Source: Monoplex corrugatus (Eukaryota; Mollusca; Gastropoda; Littorinimorpha; Ranellidae). From it: 64,000 nucleotides of DNA. Under the pieces are notes generated by a model, which searched no databases, was not told the DNA's origin, and saw nothing but the letters and a program-made list of their open reading frames with translations. Location of the stretch: NCBI GenBank assembly GCA_030674185.1, contig CM060307.1, positions 46,858,681 through 46,922,680 of the forward strand, given 5' to 3'. Positions 45,906 through 56,275 of the stretch are shown here, in pieces (positions within the stretch are counted from its first letter, which is position 1; the number at the start of each line of letters is the position of its first letter). A program made the position numbers and the translations under genes.

Positions 45906-46290
45906 TTCTGTTACTGTTATCACCTGTATTTTTTCGATAAAGTGTTACATACTTTATCTTCGGATTGATAATTGGGAACATGTGTTAAGTGCATTTTTGG
46001 GTCTGGGGAGGTGAGATGTGCGGAAGCGATTTTAGGTAGTTTATGCATGTTTTTATATGTTTTGGTGTCCGTATGTATGCTTATATTTGTATTCAGGTAT
46101 GTTTTTTAAATCTCCCCTGTGCGAATCGGACGGAGTGGTCCTACGCTGGGGGCATGTCCTTGGATTGTGTGCGCGAATGCATTGATATGTGTACTTAATT
46201 TTCTTTTTTCCTGTTGAAGTTTTGTTTTGAAGCGGTTGTAGCCCTGATATGGCTCTGCGCAGTCGGCTGGGCTTTAAACGATGAAAGAAA
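45838..46290 (+). repeat. F1 copy, internally deleted
   Basis: The 5' end (CCCGTTGGGTTGCCAGGGGC) is joined to the middle and 3' parts; ends TGGCTCTGCGCAGTCGGCTG, GGCTTTAAACGATGAAAG. Confidence 0.65.
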
Positions 46291-46384
46291 AAAAATGTAT
46301 TTGCATAATCTACATATACATTTATATGCATGTATCTATGTGCGTGCACGCGCGCACACGCACACACACGTGTGTGTGTGTGCA

Positions 46385-46985
46385 AGGGGTGGAGATGCCG
46401 GGGGCTCTTTCAGTGTAAACAGTATCCCCTCCCTTCCCCGTTGGGTTGCCAGGGGCTCTTAAGTATAAATAGTATCCCCATCTTCTGGAAATTCTGTTAG
46501 AAATTTCACCTTTTCTGTCACTTTGTTTCTGCCTTGTTGCCTTGCTTTGTCATTTCTACCTATCATTTTCTGCCTTAATGGTCCATTCACCTGTACGTGT
46601 TCGATAAAATCTGTCCTTTTTCTTAGGAGCGATAATTGGGTACATGTATCAAGCACATTTTTGGCTCTTGGGAGGCGAGATATTCGGAAGCAATTTTAGG
46701 TAATTTAGGCCTGTTTTTGTTTTGGTGTCCTTTTGTATGCTTATATTTGTATTCAGGTGTTTTTTAAATCTCCTCTTTGCGCTAAACTGGACGGAGTGGT
46801 AAACGCTGGGGGCGTGTCCTTAGATTATGTGTGAGAATGCATTGATGTGTACTTAATTTTTCCTTTTTTGTTGATTTTGCCTGTTGAAGTGTTGAAGTTT
46901 GTATGATTTGAAGCGGTTATAACCCTGATATGGCTCTACCTAGTCGGTTGGGCCTTAACAAGTAGTAGACGCCAGGAGTCTCTTG
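46385..46985 (+). repeat. F1 copies (short 5' start plus near full copy)
   Basis: GATGCCGGGGGCTCTTTCAG at 46395, then a fuller copy from 46435 ending TGGCTCTACCTAGTCGGTTG. Confidence 0.65.
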
Positions 46986-47053
46986 GATTGTGTGCGAGAA
47001 TGTTTAGGTTTTTGTAGTTGGTTTTCTTTCCTGGTTTTGTTTTTCAACGAGGT

Positions 47054-47109
47054 GTTTGGAAACTACAGCATATTTTTTTCGTTTGTTTTTTGTTTTTGGA
47101 ATGCTTTTT
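47054..47109. repeat. Cassette repeat, copy D, left part
   Basis: TTTGGAAACTACAGCATATT...GGAATGCTTTTT, then the DIRS-like element. The remainder resumes at 49014 with ATAACATACACACACAC. Confidence 0.8.
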
Positions 47110-47123
47110 AATTACACATACTG

Positions 47124-47242
47124 TACCGTGGCTCACTGATGCAATAAGCGGCAGCGATTTGCCATTCCTGCCTTATAAACAAAGTCCGAAAGGACCATAA
47201 CTCAGAGTATCCATGTCTTGCGCATGCGCATGTGCTCTTCCT
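47124..47242 (+). repeat. DIRS-like left inverted terminal repeat
   Basis: From TACCGTGGCTCACTGATGCA to GTGCTCTTCCT. It contains CAAAGTCCGAAAGGACCATA and the palindrome TGCGCATGCGCA, a consensus NRF1-type site that could drive transcription. Matches the complement of 48859-48974 with about five differences. Confidence 0.85.
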
Positions 47243-47249
47243 GTTTTCT

Positions 47250-48660
47250 CGGCAGCCATCTTCCAGCTTGCCTCTATGCTCTGAGCAACTAAGTATTTTG
47301 CTACTTTGCTTGCAATCAATCGATTGTCAGTGCTGTTTCGTGTTGTCTTGCCTGTTTTCGTGTAAGGGAGAAACTTACGTGAAGCGTTAGGGTGGCAAAG
47401 CGAGGGTTAAGATTTCGTCCACGGAATTCTCCAACCCACAGCCCGGTACGCCAAAACCCGCTCTCTTCACCTTTGTCTCTCCCTCCTGTCTCCTTCATCT
47501 ACTCTCTCTCTCTCGAAGTCATCGCAACTCAACTGCGGTTCTGTTGCGGTGACCACGAGCCCTCAACTCGGCTGCGGTAATGCTGAGTTTTCGTCATTTT
47601 GCGGCCTTCACATTGCCCCTCACGGTAATCGACTCAACTGCGGTTCTGTCGACTCCGTACTCGCCCCCTGCGTACAGCTCAACTGCGGTTTTGCTGCTAC
47701 GTTTCAGTCCCTATCGCTGAAGGGCGACATGGGTATGGGTCTCCTTCGGGAGGCAGGAAGGCCAGCATTTTGGCAGAAAATGGATCACCCCCTGGTTCGC
47801 CAGGTGGGCCAAGGGAGACAACCCCCTATTATGGGAGTCAGATCATAGATCCGCCCAGGTTGTCTCCCTTCTCCCCCGCAGCCTGCTTGTGCCCCCGCTC
47901 CAACCTCTTTGTCCCATTCTGGACAGTGCTTGGTCGCCTTGGCAAATGCCAAGCGACCCACTGCGGGCTGGCACATCTCTGTCCCATTCTGGACAGAGCG
48001 CTTAGTCGTCTTGACAAATGCCAACCGACTCCCAGCAGGCTGGCCCCTTAGGCACTGGGGATCCGGGGACTCCATGGGCTCAGCCCATGACGCCTTACAT
48101 GGCACCGGACATGGTTCCATGGCAGCACTTCCCATAGCTATGGGATTTCCCCTTGCCTTGTCCGCAGGGTATACTTGGTGGCCCCGCTTTATGCCTGGCG
48201 CCCCACCCGTGCAGGCATCTGCCATGCCGACCCCTCCCCCCCCCCCCCCAGTCGGATTCCTCCCCAGGGGTGCTCCCCGGGGCTTCTGACCCCGGTCCCT
48301 TTGGAGTTTGCCCACGCTTGGGCACTCCACGGTCCATCGCCTCCTCTGTAGGCGGGCCGGGGGACACTGACTCGAAATCGGATGATGAGGGCTCTACCCC
48401 ACTTTTCCTTTTCCAAAGCAGTGCAATGGCTCGCCTCACACCTGCCTGGAGCCATGTCCACTGCACAAGAGGCCAAGGCTCCCTGCCTTACGATGGCAGA
48501 GCTCGCCGCGCATTGGCGTTCTCCGGGCACGTTCATTCCATCCTACCTGCGCGACGTCTCCCGTCTGCGCGACGATGGATCCAGGGTATCGCTTGCGCTG
48601 TGGTGACTCAACACCCCATCTCTGCCGCACGCCCTGACTCATCTCATTCCTCCAGGCGTT
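47250..48660 (+). pseudogene. GC-rich internal region, broken gag-like ORF
   Basis: GC-rich and codon-like, in contrast to the AT-rich flanks. Plus-strand frames give SVGGPGDTDSKSDDEGSTP, then after a frameshift near 48390 SKAVQWLASHLPGAMSTAQE, LTMAELAAHWRSPGTFIPSY and LRDVSRLRDDGSRVSLALW, stop. Short near-repeats (SVPFWT...LAKCQ-type, 47910-48040) occur upstream. By position this would be the gag ORF of a DIRS element; homology is not proven. Overlapping minus-strand ORFs are composition artefacts. Confidence 0.45.
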
Positions 48661-48693
48661 AACCAGGTAAGCTCCTTTCGGGTAGTGCTATTC

Positions 48694-48788
48694 TGCATCA
48701 GTGAGCCACGGTACAGTGTAATTAAAAGGAAATTTTCCTTCTAAAATTACGTTTAATCTAACGGTTAATACTTACCGTGGCTCACGCA
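48694..48788. repeat. DIRS internal complementary region (ICR)
   Basis: 48694-48723 (TGCATCAGTGAGCCACGGTA + CAGTGTAATT) is the complement of the left outer end (AATTACACATACTGTACCGT...). 48732-48788 (AATTTTCCTTCTAAAATTAC, GTTTAATCTAAC, TACCGTGGCTCAC) is the complement of the right outer end at 48963-49008. The two are joined, as expected if copied from a circular junction. Confidence 0.85.
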
Positions 48789-48858
48789 GAGTCCCTTCCG
48801 TCCTCCCCGCCTTCCTGGTTCCTTCCATTCAGTCAGGGTCTTGGTTTCCTCGAAAAGA

Positions 48859-48974
48859 GGAAGAGCACATGCGCATGCGCAAGACATGGATACTGAGTTA
48901 TGGTCCTTTCGGACTTTGTTTATGAGGCAGGAATGGCAAATCGCTGCCGCTTGTTGCATAAGTGAGCCACGGTA
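48859..48974 (-). repeat. DIRS-like right inverted terminal repeat
   Basis: Complement of the left ITR: GGAAGAGCACATGCGCATGC, GGTCCTTTCGGACTTTG, CGCTGCCGCTTGTTGCATAA and GTGAGCCACGGTA. A 36-bp outer end (TGTTAGATTAAACGTAATTT...) follows to the host junction. Confidence 0.85.
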
Positions 48975-49013
48975 TGTTAGATTAAACGTAATTTTAGAAG
49001 GAAAATTTCATTT

Positions 49014-49120
49014 ATAACATACACACACACACATATCTGTATATCTATACATGTATATGATATATATAAAGTAGATAGGCCCCCTATATATATGTGTAGA
49101 TATGTGTATATATGTATGTG

Positions 49121-49194
<74 letters not shown>

Positions 49195-49198
49195 TATG

Positions 49199-49269
<71 letters not shown>

Positions 49270-49395
49270 AGACAGGACAGAGAGAGACAGATATTGTATA
49301 TTCTGTGCTAGAAATTTCCTCTTTTCTGTCACTGTTTCTGCCTTGTCTTGCTTTGTCATTTCTACTTCTGCCTTTATAGTCCAATCACCTGTATT
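49014..49395. repeat. Cassette repeat, copy D, right part
   Basis: ATAACATACACACACACACA, ATCTGTATATCTATACATGT, ATAGGCCCCCTATATATATG, (CA)n, (TA)n, then the F1 5' part. It has no SB insert, like copy A. Confidence 0.8.
49124..49266. repeat. (CA)n followed by (TA)n microsatellite
   Basis: About 66 bp CA then about 60 bp TA. Confidence 0.95.
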
Positions 49396-49745
49396 TTTTC
49401 GATAAAGTCTTACATTTTCTAAGGATTGATAATTGGGTACATGTATTAGTGCATTTTTGGGTCTAAGGTGAGATATGCGGAAGCAATTTTAGGTAATTTA
49501 TGCCTGTTTTTATGTTTTGGTGTCCTTATGTATGCTTGTTTGTATTCAGGTGCGTTTTTTAAATCTCCCCTGTGCGATTAATTGGACGGAATGGTCCTAC
49601 ACCGGGGGCATGCCCTTAGATTATGTGCGCGAATGCATTGATATGTACTTAATTTTTTCTTTTTTTTCCCTATTGAAGTTTTGTGTGTTTTGAAGCGGTT
49701 ATAGCCCTGATATGGCTCTGTGCAGTCGGCTGGGCTTTAAATAAT
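49290..49745 (+). repeat. F1 copy
   Basis: CTGTGCTAGAAATTTCCTCT to TGGCTCTGTGCAGTCGGCTG and the AATAATAAAAG tail. Confidence 0.7.
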
Positions 49746-49754
49746 AAAAGAAAA

Positions 49755-50220
49755 AAGATCCCTGCCCTCTTGAAATTCTGTCCTAGAAATTTTCTGTTTA
49801 CTGTCACTTTGTTCTTTCCTAGTTTGCTTTGTCATTTATCATTTTCGGGTTTGCTAGTCTGTTCATCTGTATGTCATCGATAAAGACTTACGTACATTCT
49901 CTTATGATTGAGAATTGGATACATGTATTAAGTGTATTTTTGGCTCGAAGGAAATGAGACATGCGAAAGCAGTGTTAGGTAATTTAGGCATATTTTTGTT
50001 TTAGTGTCCTTATGTATAAAATTGTATTCTGGTGTGTATTTGAAATCCCCCGTGTGATAAATTGGACGGTGCTCAACGCCAGGGGCATCTCCTTAGACTA
50101 TGTGCGCAAATGCATTGATATGTGTGCTTAATTTTCTTTTTCCTATTGAAGTATTGTGTGTATTGAATACAGACTTGATATGATATGTCTCTACGCAGTC
50201 GGTTGGGCTTTAAACAATAA
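49755..50220 (+). repeat. F1 copy
   Basis: TTGAAATTCTGTCCTAGAAA to CTCTACGCAGTCGGTTGGGC and an AACAATAACAG tail. Confidence 0.7.
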
Positions 50221-50226
50221 CAGTTA

Positions 50227-50229
<3 letters not shown>

Positions 50230-50274
<45 letters not shown>

Positions 50275-50280
50275 TGTGTG
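50230..50280. repeat. (GT)n microsatellite
   Basis: Pure GT run. Confidence 0.95.
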
Positions 50281-50624
50281 AGTGAAGGGGGTGTACGCGT
50301 ATTGTGTATGCTATGTCTTAGTTGTGGTGGGGGGGGGGGGTGGATAATGACATTATGATTGTTGTGTTGCTCCATGGTCGATGTTCATAATGCTGTTTAG
50401 CCAGATTTTAACAAAATTGGTTTGAAATGGTTCTTACTGCTGACGCCATACGCGCCATGTGTGACTACCCACGCCACATTGATTTACCGAGACGTAAAAA
50501 CTCTAACACAAATGTAATTGCGCTTGTACTTTTTTTTTTTTATAGGCCTACATGTTCTACACATACCTAGCTAGACAGCTATCTTTCACTGGCAGGCCAA
50601 GTGTTACAAAGTCACTGGCTGTGC

Positions 50625-50903
50625 GTGCGCGCGCGCGCGCGCGCCAGACGCACACACACAGACTAGTACACACATACCGTATAAACGCACACGCCACACA
50701 TGCACACACACATGCACACACACTAGTACACACACTAGTACACACACTAGTACACACACATACGAGCATGCACACACACATACACTAGTAACACACACCA
50801 CGAATACACAGAGTATACACACACACATAGTATACACACCACACCAGACACGTATCTCTCTCTCTCTCTCACACACACCACACACACACAACACACACAC
50901 ACA

Positions 50904-50957
<54 letters not shown>

Positions 50958-51525
50958 TAGTACACACATCACACCACACCACACACACTACATGTACACT
51001 CACACAGTACACTAGCGCACACATAGTACACATATTCACTGTACACACATTAGTACACTAGTACACGCATTAGTACACACAATATACATACACACTAGTA
51101 CACACACATAAACACATCGCACACATACACACTAGTACACATGCACACACACACACACACACGCTGTACACGCACTAGTAAACACATTTTAGCGCACGAG
51201 CACACACACAACGTACCCACGCACACGCACGCACACACACACACATTCGTCTAAAAGCGCATGTGAATAGACGTTAATAGAAATAACGACCGTACACATA
51301 CACACGCTAGTACACACACACACTAGTACACACAAACACACTAGTACGCACACACGCGCACACACACGTGCACGCGCACACACACGTGCACGCGCACACA
51401 CACGTCACACCACACGTACACACACACGTACACACTCAAATCACATCACACATCACACACACGTACACAGAAACACGCACACACACAGAGTAACCCCCCA
51501 CACACACACTAGTACCTACACACAC
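50625..51525. repeat. CA-rich array with interspersed ACTAGT
   Basis: About 900 bp of CA repeats punctuated by CACACTAGTACACAC-type phrases and (GC)n or (GCAC)n stretches. ACTAGT recurs more than ten times at irregular spacing. Confidence 0.9.
51247..51291 (+). mobile_element. 45-bp LINE 3'-end fragment inside CA array
   Basis: CGTCTAAAAGCGCATGTGAA, TAGACGTTAATAGAAATAAC matches the 3' end of the I/Nimb-like LINE at 15373-15418 (CGTCTAAAAGCACATATGTG...). It is a very short 5'-truncated copy carrying the same hairpin. Confidence 0.75.
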
Positions 51526-51900
51526 AGACTACCAATAAATAATACTTGCACGTGCCACGGTGCGGCTGCTTTAGAAGGGCTGTGCGCTGAACGGGGGGAG
51601 AGGGTGCACTGAGTGTGCTGAGTTTTCTCCACTTGGCGATGTGCAGAAAGCATCAAGGCCCCTCATCACCACAGCGACGTCTGGCAATTAAACTGATCTT
51701 CTGAAGGAGACTTCCGGTGGCATGGCTCCTTCACATCAGACAAAACGGGGGGCGCTCCTCCGGTAAACGGCTGAGTCTTGGAAGGGTTTGTTTCTTAGGC
51801 CTATTGTGATTTTTTTTTTCTCTCCTGAAACTGCTCCGTGTGTGTGGTGGTGGTGGTGGTGTTTGTTCGGTTGTGTGTGTGTGGCGTGTTTGTGATCTAC
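51525..51900. other. No recognised feature
   Basis: Mixed-composition sequence without a convincing ORF or repeat. Confidence 0.4.
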
Positions 51901-51904
51901 ACTC

Positions 51905-52245
51905 ATAACGCCAATAGTACATCCTTAGTCAACACCCCCCCTCCCCACTCAATTAACAAGACCTATGGCAAAGCCAATCGATCCCCCCCCCCCCCAATCA
52001 ACACTCACAAAACCTATGGCAAAGTCATACTCGGTCAACATCCCCTTTCCCCAATCGACATTCACAAGACCAATGGCAAAGCCATACTCGGTCAACATCC
52101 CACCCCCCCCCCCCCTCTATCAACACTCGAGACCAATGGCAAAGCCATACTCGGTCACCCCCCCCCCCAATCATCACTCGCAAGATCTTTGGAAAACCAT
52201 GCTCGGTCAACACCCCCTCCCCCAATCTACACTGTCACAATTTGC
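51905..52245. repeat. C-rich ~58-bp minisatellite
   Basis: About five units of ACCAATGGCAAAGCCATACT + CGGTCAACATCC + a poly-C tract + AATCAACACTCACAAG. Poly-C length varies from 5 to 15. The two overlapping ORFs are artefacts. Confidence 0.8.
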
Positions 52246-52387
52246 CCCTTTCTACACTCCACGCGATCGTTTAACACTTTTCTTTTTCAACAGTTTTATA
52301 AAGGTCTAACATAGGTTTTTCAGCCCTATGCTTCCCAGGAACACTAAAGATTCAGTTTAAATGTAATTCTGCACCTATCCACCACCA

Positions 52388-52485
52388 GCAAAAATATAAC
52401 CCTAGGACTCCCTCACCCTATCCAACAGCTTCCTGCAGGAAAACATGATGGTAGTGGATAGGCTGAGTGAGTCAAAGGGTTAAGG
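52388..52485. mobile_element. TTAA-type palindromic MITE
   Basis: AACCCTAGGACTCCCTCACC, CTTCCTGCAGGAAA centre, GTGGATAGGCTGAGTGAGTC, AAAGGGTTAA end. The centre carries a small insertion. Confidence 0.6.
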
Positions 52486-53114
52486 AAACCATTTCATCAC
52501 TTGATATTGACTCCAGTGTTCTTCAAACAGCACACACACACAGAGACTTATAGGCTGTTTGTACATTATCATTCACCGTCCTGGATTCATTGGTCTCTTA
52601 ACGAGTAACCGTGAATATCAGGAATGAGGTAATATGTACCGAGAAAGAGAGAGATCCGATTTGCGCAATCTTTGGACTAAGGGTGAACTCAACCGGGGAA
52701 ATCTGTACTTGAAGGCACCTGGGTTATGTGAGGGCAGACATTAATCAAATTTTGTAAAGGTGCGTATTACTCAACTAATATCTTAGGCTGCAGGTATTTT
52801 TCAGGTCAGTCATAGGTTAGATATACAGTACTATAGAGAAAAGGCGTTTACATGTTCACATGTAAAGTAGCCTGTTTCTCAGCTATTGCTCAACTGATTA
52901 TGACCAAATTTGGGCCATACGTCTTGCGCATTGTCCAATATTTGGATCATTATGGTAATGTTTTGAAATGATTTGTGCTTGTATCAGCTGTTCATCATAG
53001 TGAAACAACCTGAATCAAATTGCGGTAAATTATATTTGACACAGACTCATCACTGAAACTTCTCTCGGCTCTGTTTTCAAGGTAAGCGATGCACAAATCG
53101 TAGCCTACATGTTA

Positions 53115-53460
53115 ACAGGAAGCTGGTCAGGGTGGTTGCTTTGTTGACCGACTCTGGATCTTATAGCACAAGTTCAATACAAGCTTGCAATATAAAAAAA
53201 AAAAAACTGGCCTGTTCGCTGCCTTCGTCGATGTTTCCAATCACCTGGTTGTGTTGTCTTGCATATCTTCAGCCCCGTTCTACCCCTTCCCCATTTCAAG
53301 ACCTTGCCAGTGCATAGGGTTTAGCGCCGGCTCTAAAAATCTGAGTGCAAGATCATTACCATCAGATCTAGGTGGAGCACGTATGGTATTGTCCAAGAAT
53401 AATGATTCTGTCTTGAACAAATTCCAAGCTCCTCACCAAAAACATCGTAAAACTTGTGAC
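53115..53460 (+). repeat. SINE-like copy, family V2
   Basis: A tRNA-like start (GGATCTTATAGCACAAGTTC, weak B box AGTTCAATACAAG), then CTGTTCGCTGCCTTCGTCGA, CAAGACCTTGCCAGTGCATA, TCATTACCATCAGATCTAGG and ATTCCAAGC. Aligns with 59305-59620. Confidence 0.5.
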
Positions 53461-53466
53461 TGAACA

Positions 53467-55116
53467 TCCTACAGGGTTCGCACAGTCCTTAAAAGTCCTG
53501 AATTTTGAGGGCATGCTTTTTAAGGCCTTAAAAGTCCATACAAATCGGGCTTTTGCTGAAAGGTCTTTAAAAAGTCCAAGTTTTGTCACTGCCTATGATT
53601 TTTAATAAAGTCTGTGTAAAATCTTGAGTTTGTAAAAACAAGAAAAAAAAAAAGTCGGAGTCAGAGTTAAGATCGACGATCTCACCGATACGTCGTCTGT
53701 TATAGGTCAAAACACCAGAGTTACGGGCCTTCATGGCGCATGCGCGTACGTGAAAGAATGTTTCACCATTTTGAAATTTAGAAGTCAACATGCCGGGGAA
53801 GTGTTTGTTTTAACGTGGTTTGGCTGGAAAAAGACGAATACAAAGAATGGCTGCAGGCAGACCCAAACGGAGACAGATGCAAGGCCTTTTGCTGCATTTG
53901 TAAGAAGACCGTAGACATTCGTTCAATGGGAGAATCGGCTGTAAATACCCATAGAAAAGGGAAAAAACACTGCGACCTGATGAAGGCTTCAAATCCTACA
54001 GTTCGTCTTTCGAATTTTTTTACAAAAAATTCTACAACGAGCGATCCCATCACTTCTAGCAGTTCGTCATCCTGCAGTTCATCAACCAACTGTTCTGCTC
54101 AAACTCAAATGTCTGAACAGCCTGAGCCGAACTAAGAGACAATGAAAGCTGAACTACTGTGGACTTTAAAAGTAGTGACAAGTCATTACAGCTTTCGTTC
54201 GTGTGAAGGCATTTCAAATCTGTTCCAGCAAATGTTTCCGGACAGTGCTGTTGCCAAACAGTTTCAATGTGGAGAAAGAAAAACTGCATATCTGGCAGCG
54301 TTTGGCATTGATCCCTACCTCCAGTCTGTGTTGAAACAGAAAATAAGTGAGTCAGCATATGTGTTGCTCTTTGATGAAAGTTTGAACAAAGAACTGCAGA
54401 AAAAGCAAATGGATATTCATATCCGTTTCTGGGACAATGATACAGTTCACTCTCATTACTTACAGAGTTCATGGGACATGCAGCAGCTGCTGACATTTGT
54501 GACCATCTTGAACCACTTATCGAAGAGCTGGGTTACAAGAAGTTAGTGCAGCTGTCCATGGATGGGCCGAAAGTGAACTGGAAGGTTTTCAACAATCTTC
54601 AGGATCAAGTGGAAAAACACACTGCATGCCCCTAGTGTTGTGACCTGTAGTTTTAGTTATAGAGACATTTTACCGTCAGTGACTTCAAACATACATGTAT
54701 TTGTGTCTACTGATCACAAGAACTGAAATTCCTTATGGACGACAGGCAAACAAACATTTTTGTCAACTGCAAGATTGGAGAATCTGTTGTGTGCAGCAAA
54801 CATTTTCAAACATTTTGTCATTTCATCACAATAAATGAGAATCCTACATTTGCTCTGCTGTATTGTAAGAAACAAACATTTGTGGCTATACTGATATAAC
54901 CAGCTGAGATCCCTAAAGAAATCTATGCTCGCAGAGGATCCATGATGTGAGTATTGAAGAGTAACAGCGAATGATTTAATTTGTGTCAGAATTTCATGAT
55001 TATTTTTCTTAAAGTTATCCTTGAACTAAGTCCTTAAATTAAAAATAAAAGTTCTTCAAAAGTCCTTAAAAAGTCCTTAAATTTTTTGTCTGGAAATCTG
55101 CATGAACCCTGTCCTA
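53467..55116 (+). mobile_element. hAT-like DNA transposon remnant, TCCTA target duplication
   Basis: The element 53472-55111 (1640 bp) begins CAGGGTTCGCACAG and ends CTGCATGAACCCTG, with TCCTA on both sides (53467-53471 and 55112-55116). CAGGG termini, a BED-type finger and short target duplications fit the hAT superfamily. Subterminal AAAAGTCC motifs recur near both ends. The transposase is truncated, so this is a decayed or internally deleted copy. Confidence 0.7.
53790..54635 (+). pseudogene. hAT-like BED-finger protein, broken
   Basis: ATG at 53790, frameshift near 53811, then WLEKDEYKEWLQADPNGDRC with the finger AFCCICKKTV...VNTHRKGKKH (C-x2-C ... H-x5-H, BED type). A Ser-rich linker ends at an in-frame TAA (54133-54135). 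The frame then continues with KAELLWTLKVVTSHYSFRSC, KQKISESAYVLLFDESLNKE and, after a second shift near 54470, ADICDHLEPLIEELGYKKL and SMDGPKVNWKVFNNLQDQVE before a stop. Only the N-terminal part of a transposase-like protein remains. Confidence 0.7.
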
Positions 55117-55176
55117 CCACGGGGATGCAAGAGGCGTCAAGATCATCGGGAAGTGACCTGAATGTCCACATCATAC

Positions 55177-55295
55177 CTTTGATTCCATCACCCCATCCAC
55201 TAGCTTCCTGCAGGAAGCTGGTGGGAAGGGTGAGGGAGTCAAAGGGTCCAGATTTCACAGTTGGTGGATAGGGTGCGAGAGTCAAAGGGTTTAGA
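55177..55295. mobile_element. TTAA-type palindromic MITE
   Basis: CCTTTGATTCCATCACCCCA, CTTCCTGCAGGAAGCTGGTG centre, GGTGAGGGAGTCAAAGGGTC, then the third arm GGTGGATAGGGTGCGAGAGT, CAAAGGGTTTAG. Confidence 0.7.
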
Positions 55296-55461
55296 TGAGG
55301 GCAACAAACACATTGACAAGTCGTCCACCTATAGGCCGACATTCTCCAGACTGACAGTCTAATCCAGCAGGAAGCTGATCACGCGTTAAGTCAAAGGCCT
55401 GTGTAGTAAGCACGCTCTTCTGAATGGCAGCAAAACATGGATTGTAACACTCCACATAACA

Positions 55462-55690
55462 TCATGTACCCTGCCGCATGCATATGGCGTTGGCGATCAT
55501 AGCCCTCCATATGTATCTGTCCCTTGTTGCCGCAAGCACATCTTCCACCCTGTCTGTCCTCAGCCAGCCTGCAAGTCCGTCCAATATTTTCTCCCTGGGT
55601 TATGGCTGGTGTTCTCTTTCCCTCCAGCTTTCCTGTTGTGACCAGGTGCTCTAATTCCCTTTAGCTCATAAAATGCCTTAAATGTCGGGC
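55462..55690 (-). mobile_element. LINE 3' end, minus strand
   Basis: CATCATGTACCCTGCCGCAT, GGCGTTGGCGATCATAGCCC, GTCCGTCCAATATTTTCTCC, GTTGTGACCAGGTGCTCTAA: the 3' end of the (ATG)n-tailed LINE family, about 225 bp. Confidence 0.7.
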
Positions 55691-55699
55691 CTCATTTAA

Positions 55700-56270
55700 A
55701 CCCTTCGACCCTTGCACCCTATCCGCATAACAACGAAGGCTAAATGCCGTCCATATGCCTTGCCTGAAACATGTCCTCTGCATCTCTTGGAGAGAACAGG
55801 TTATATTCAATAGTTGAGACAGCAGGAACCCCACTCATATATCCATCCTTCAAGCAAAGCGCCTGCGTTGGTTGGGTCTTCATGTCCCCAACACGAGGAT
55901 AGTTATCACACCCAAATGAACTCCTCTTTGGAGAGCTGGTAATTTACGAAGCTGGTAGGCTACGAAAGAAGGCCAAACGTGCGGACCCGGTTGCGATGCA
56001 AAGACCCATGCAAGCAGAATCTTGAGGCATCCATGGGATCATAGGAAGCCAACTGTACATGTGTATCCTTGCTGTTATTGAAGACAGTAAGTTTCCTACC
56101 CTAAGTACTTACATTAATATTTTTACTTTTTTTTTTATAACAAGAACTGCTGTTCGCATTCTAGCGTCTGTTAATTTTTGTTTTTGTTTTGTTTGGTTGA
56201 TTTTTGTTTTGTTTTCATAGAAAAACATTTTTCATAGTTAAAAACAATTTTTCAAGTGAAAATAAAGAAC
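55700..56270. other. No recognised feature
   Basis: Left flank of the second Tc1 element; short T/G-rich runs near 56170-56230 only. Confidence 0.4.
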
Positions 56271-56275
56271 ATATA

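Larger units (their letters stand above)
47110..49010. mobile_element. DIRS-type element, non-autonomous, ITRs plus internal complementary region
   Basis: 1.9 kb inserted between GGAATGCTTTTT and ATAACATAC; copies A-C of the host cassette have these joined, i.e. empty sites. It has inverted terminal repeats of ~118 bp and, just before the right ITR, a segment complementary to both outer ends joined together. Inverted LTR-like ends plus such an internal complementary region are the hallmark of DIRS retrotransposons, which replicate through a circular intermediate and use a tyrosine recombinase. No RT, RNase H, methyltransferase or recombinase is present, so it would depend on a full-length partner. 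No target duplication is evident, as expected. Confidence 0.72.

Noticed and set aside
47785..48536. Minus-strand ORFs of 181, 123 and 115 codons in the DIRS-like element
   Set aside because: They overlap in several frames in GC-rich DNA and show no domain; the plus-strand gag-like reading fits the element's layout better.
51838..52314. 158-codon Pro-rich ORF
   Set aside because: It is a product of the poly-C minisatellite; the repeat unit reads in two frames equally well.
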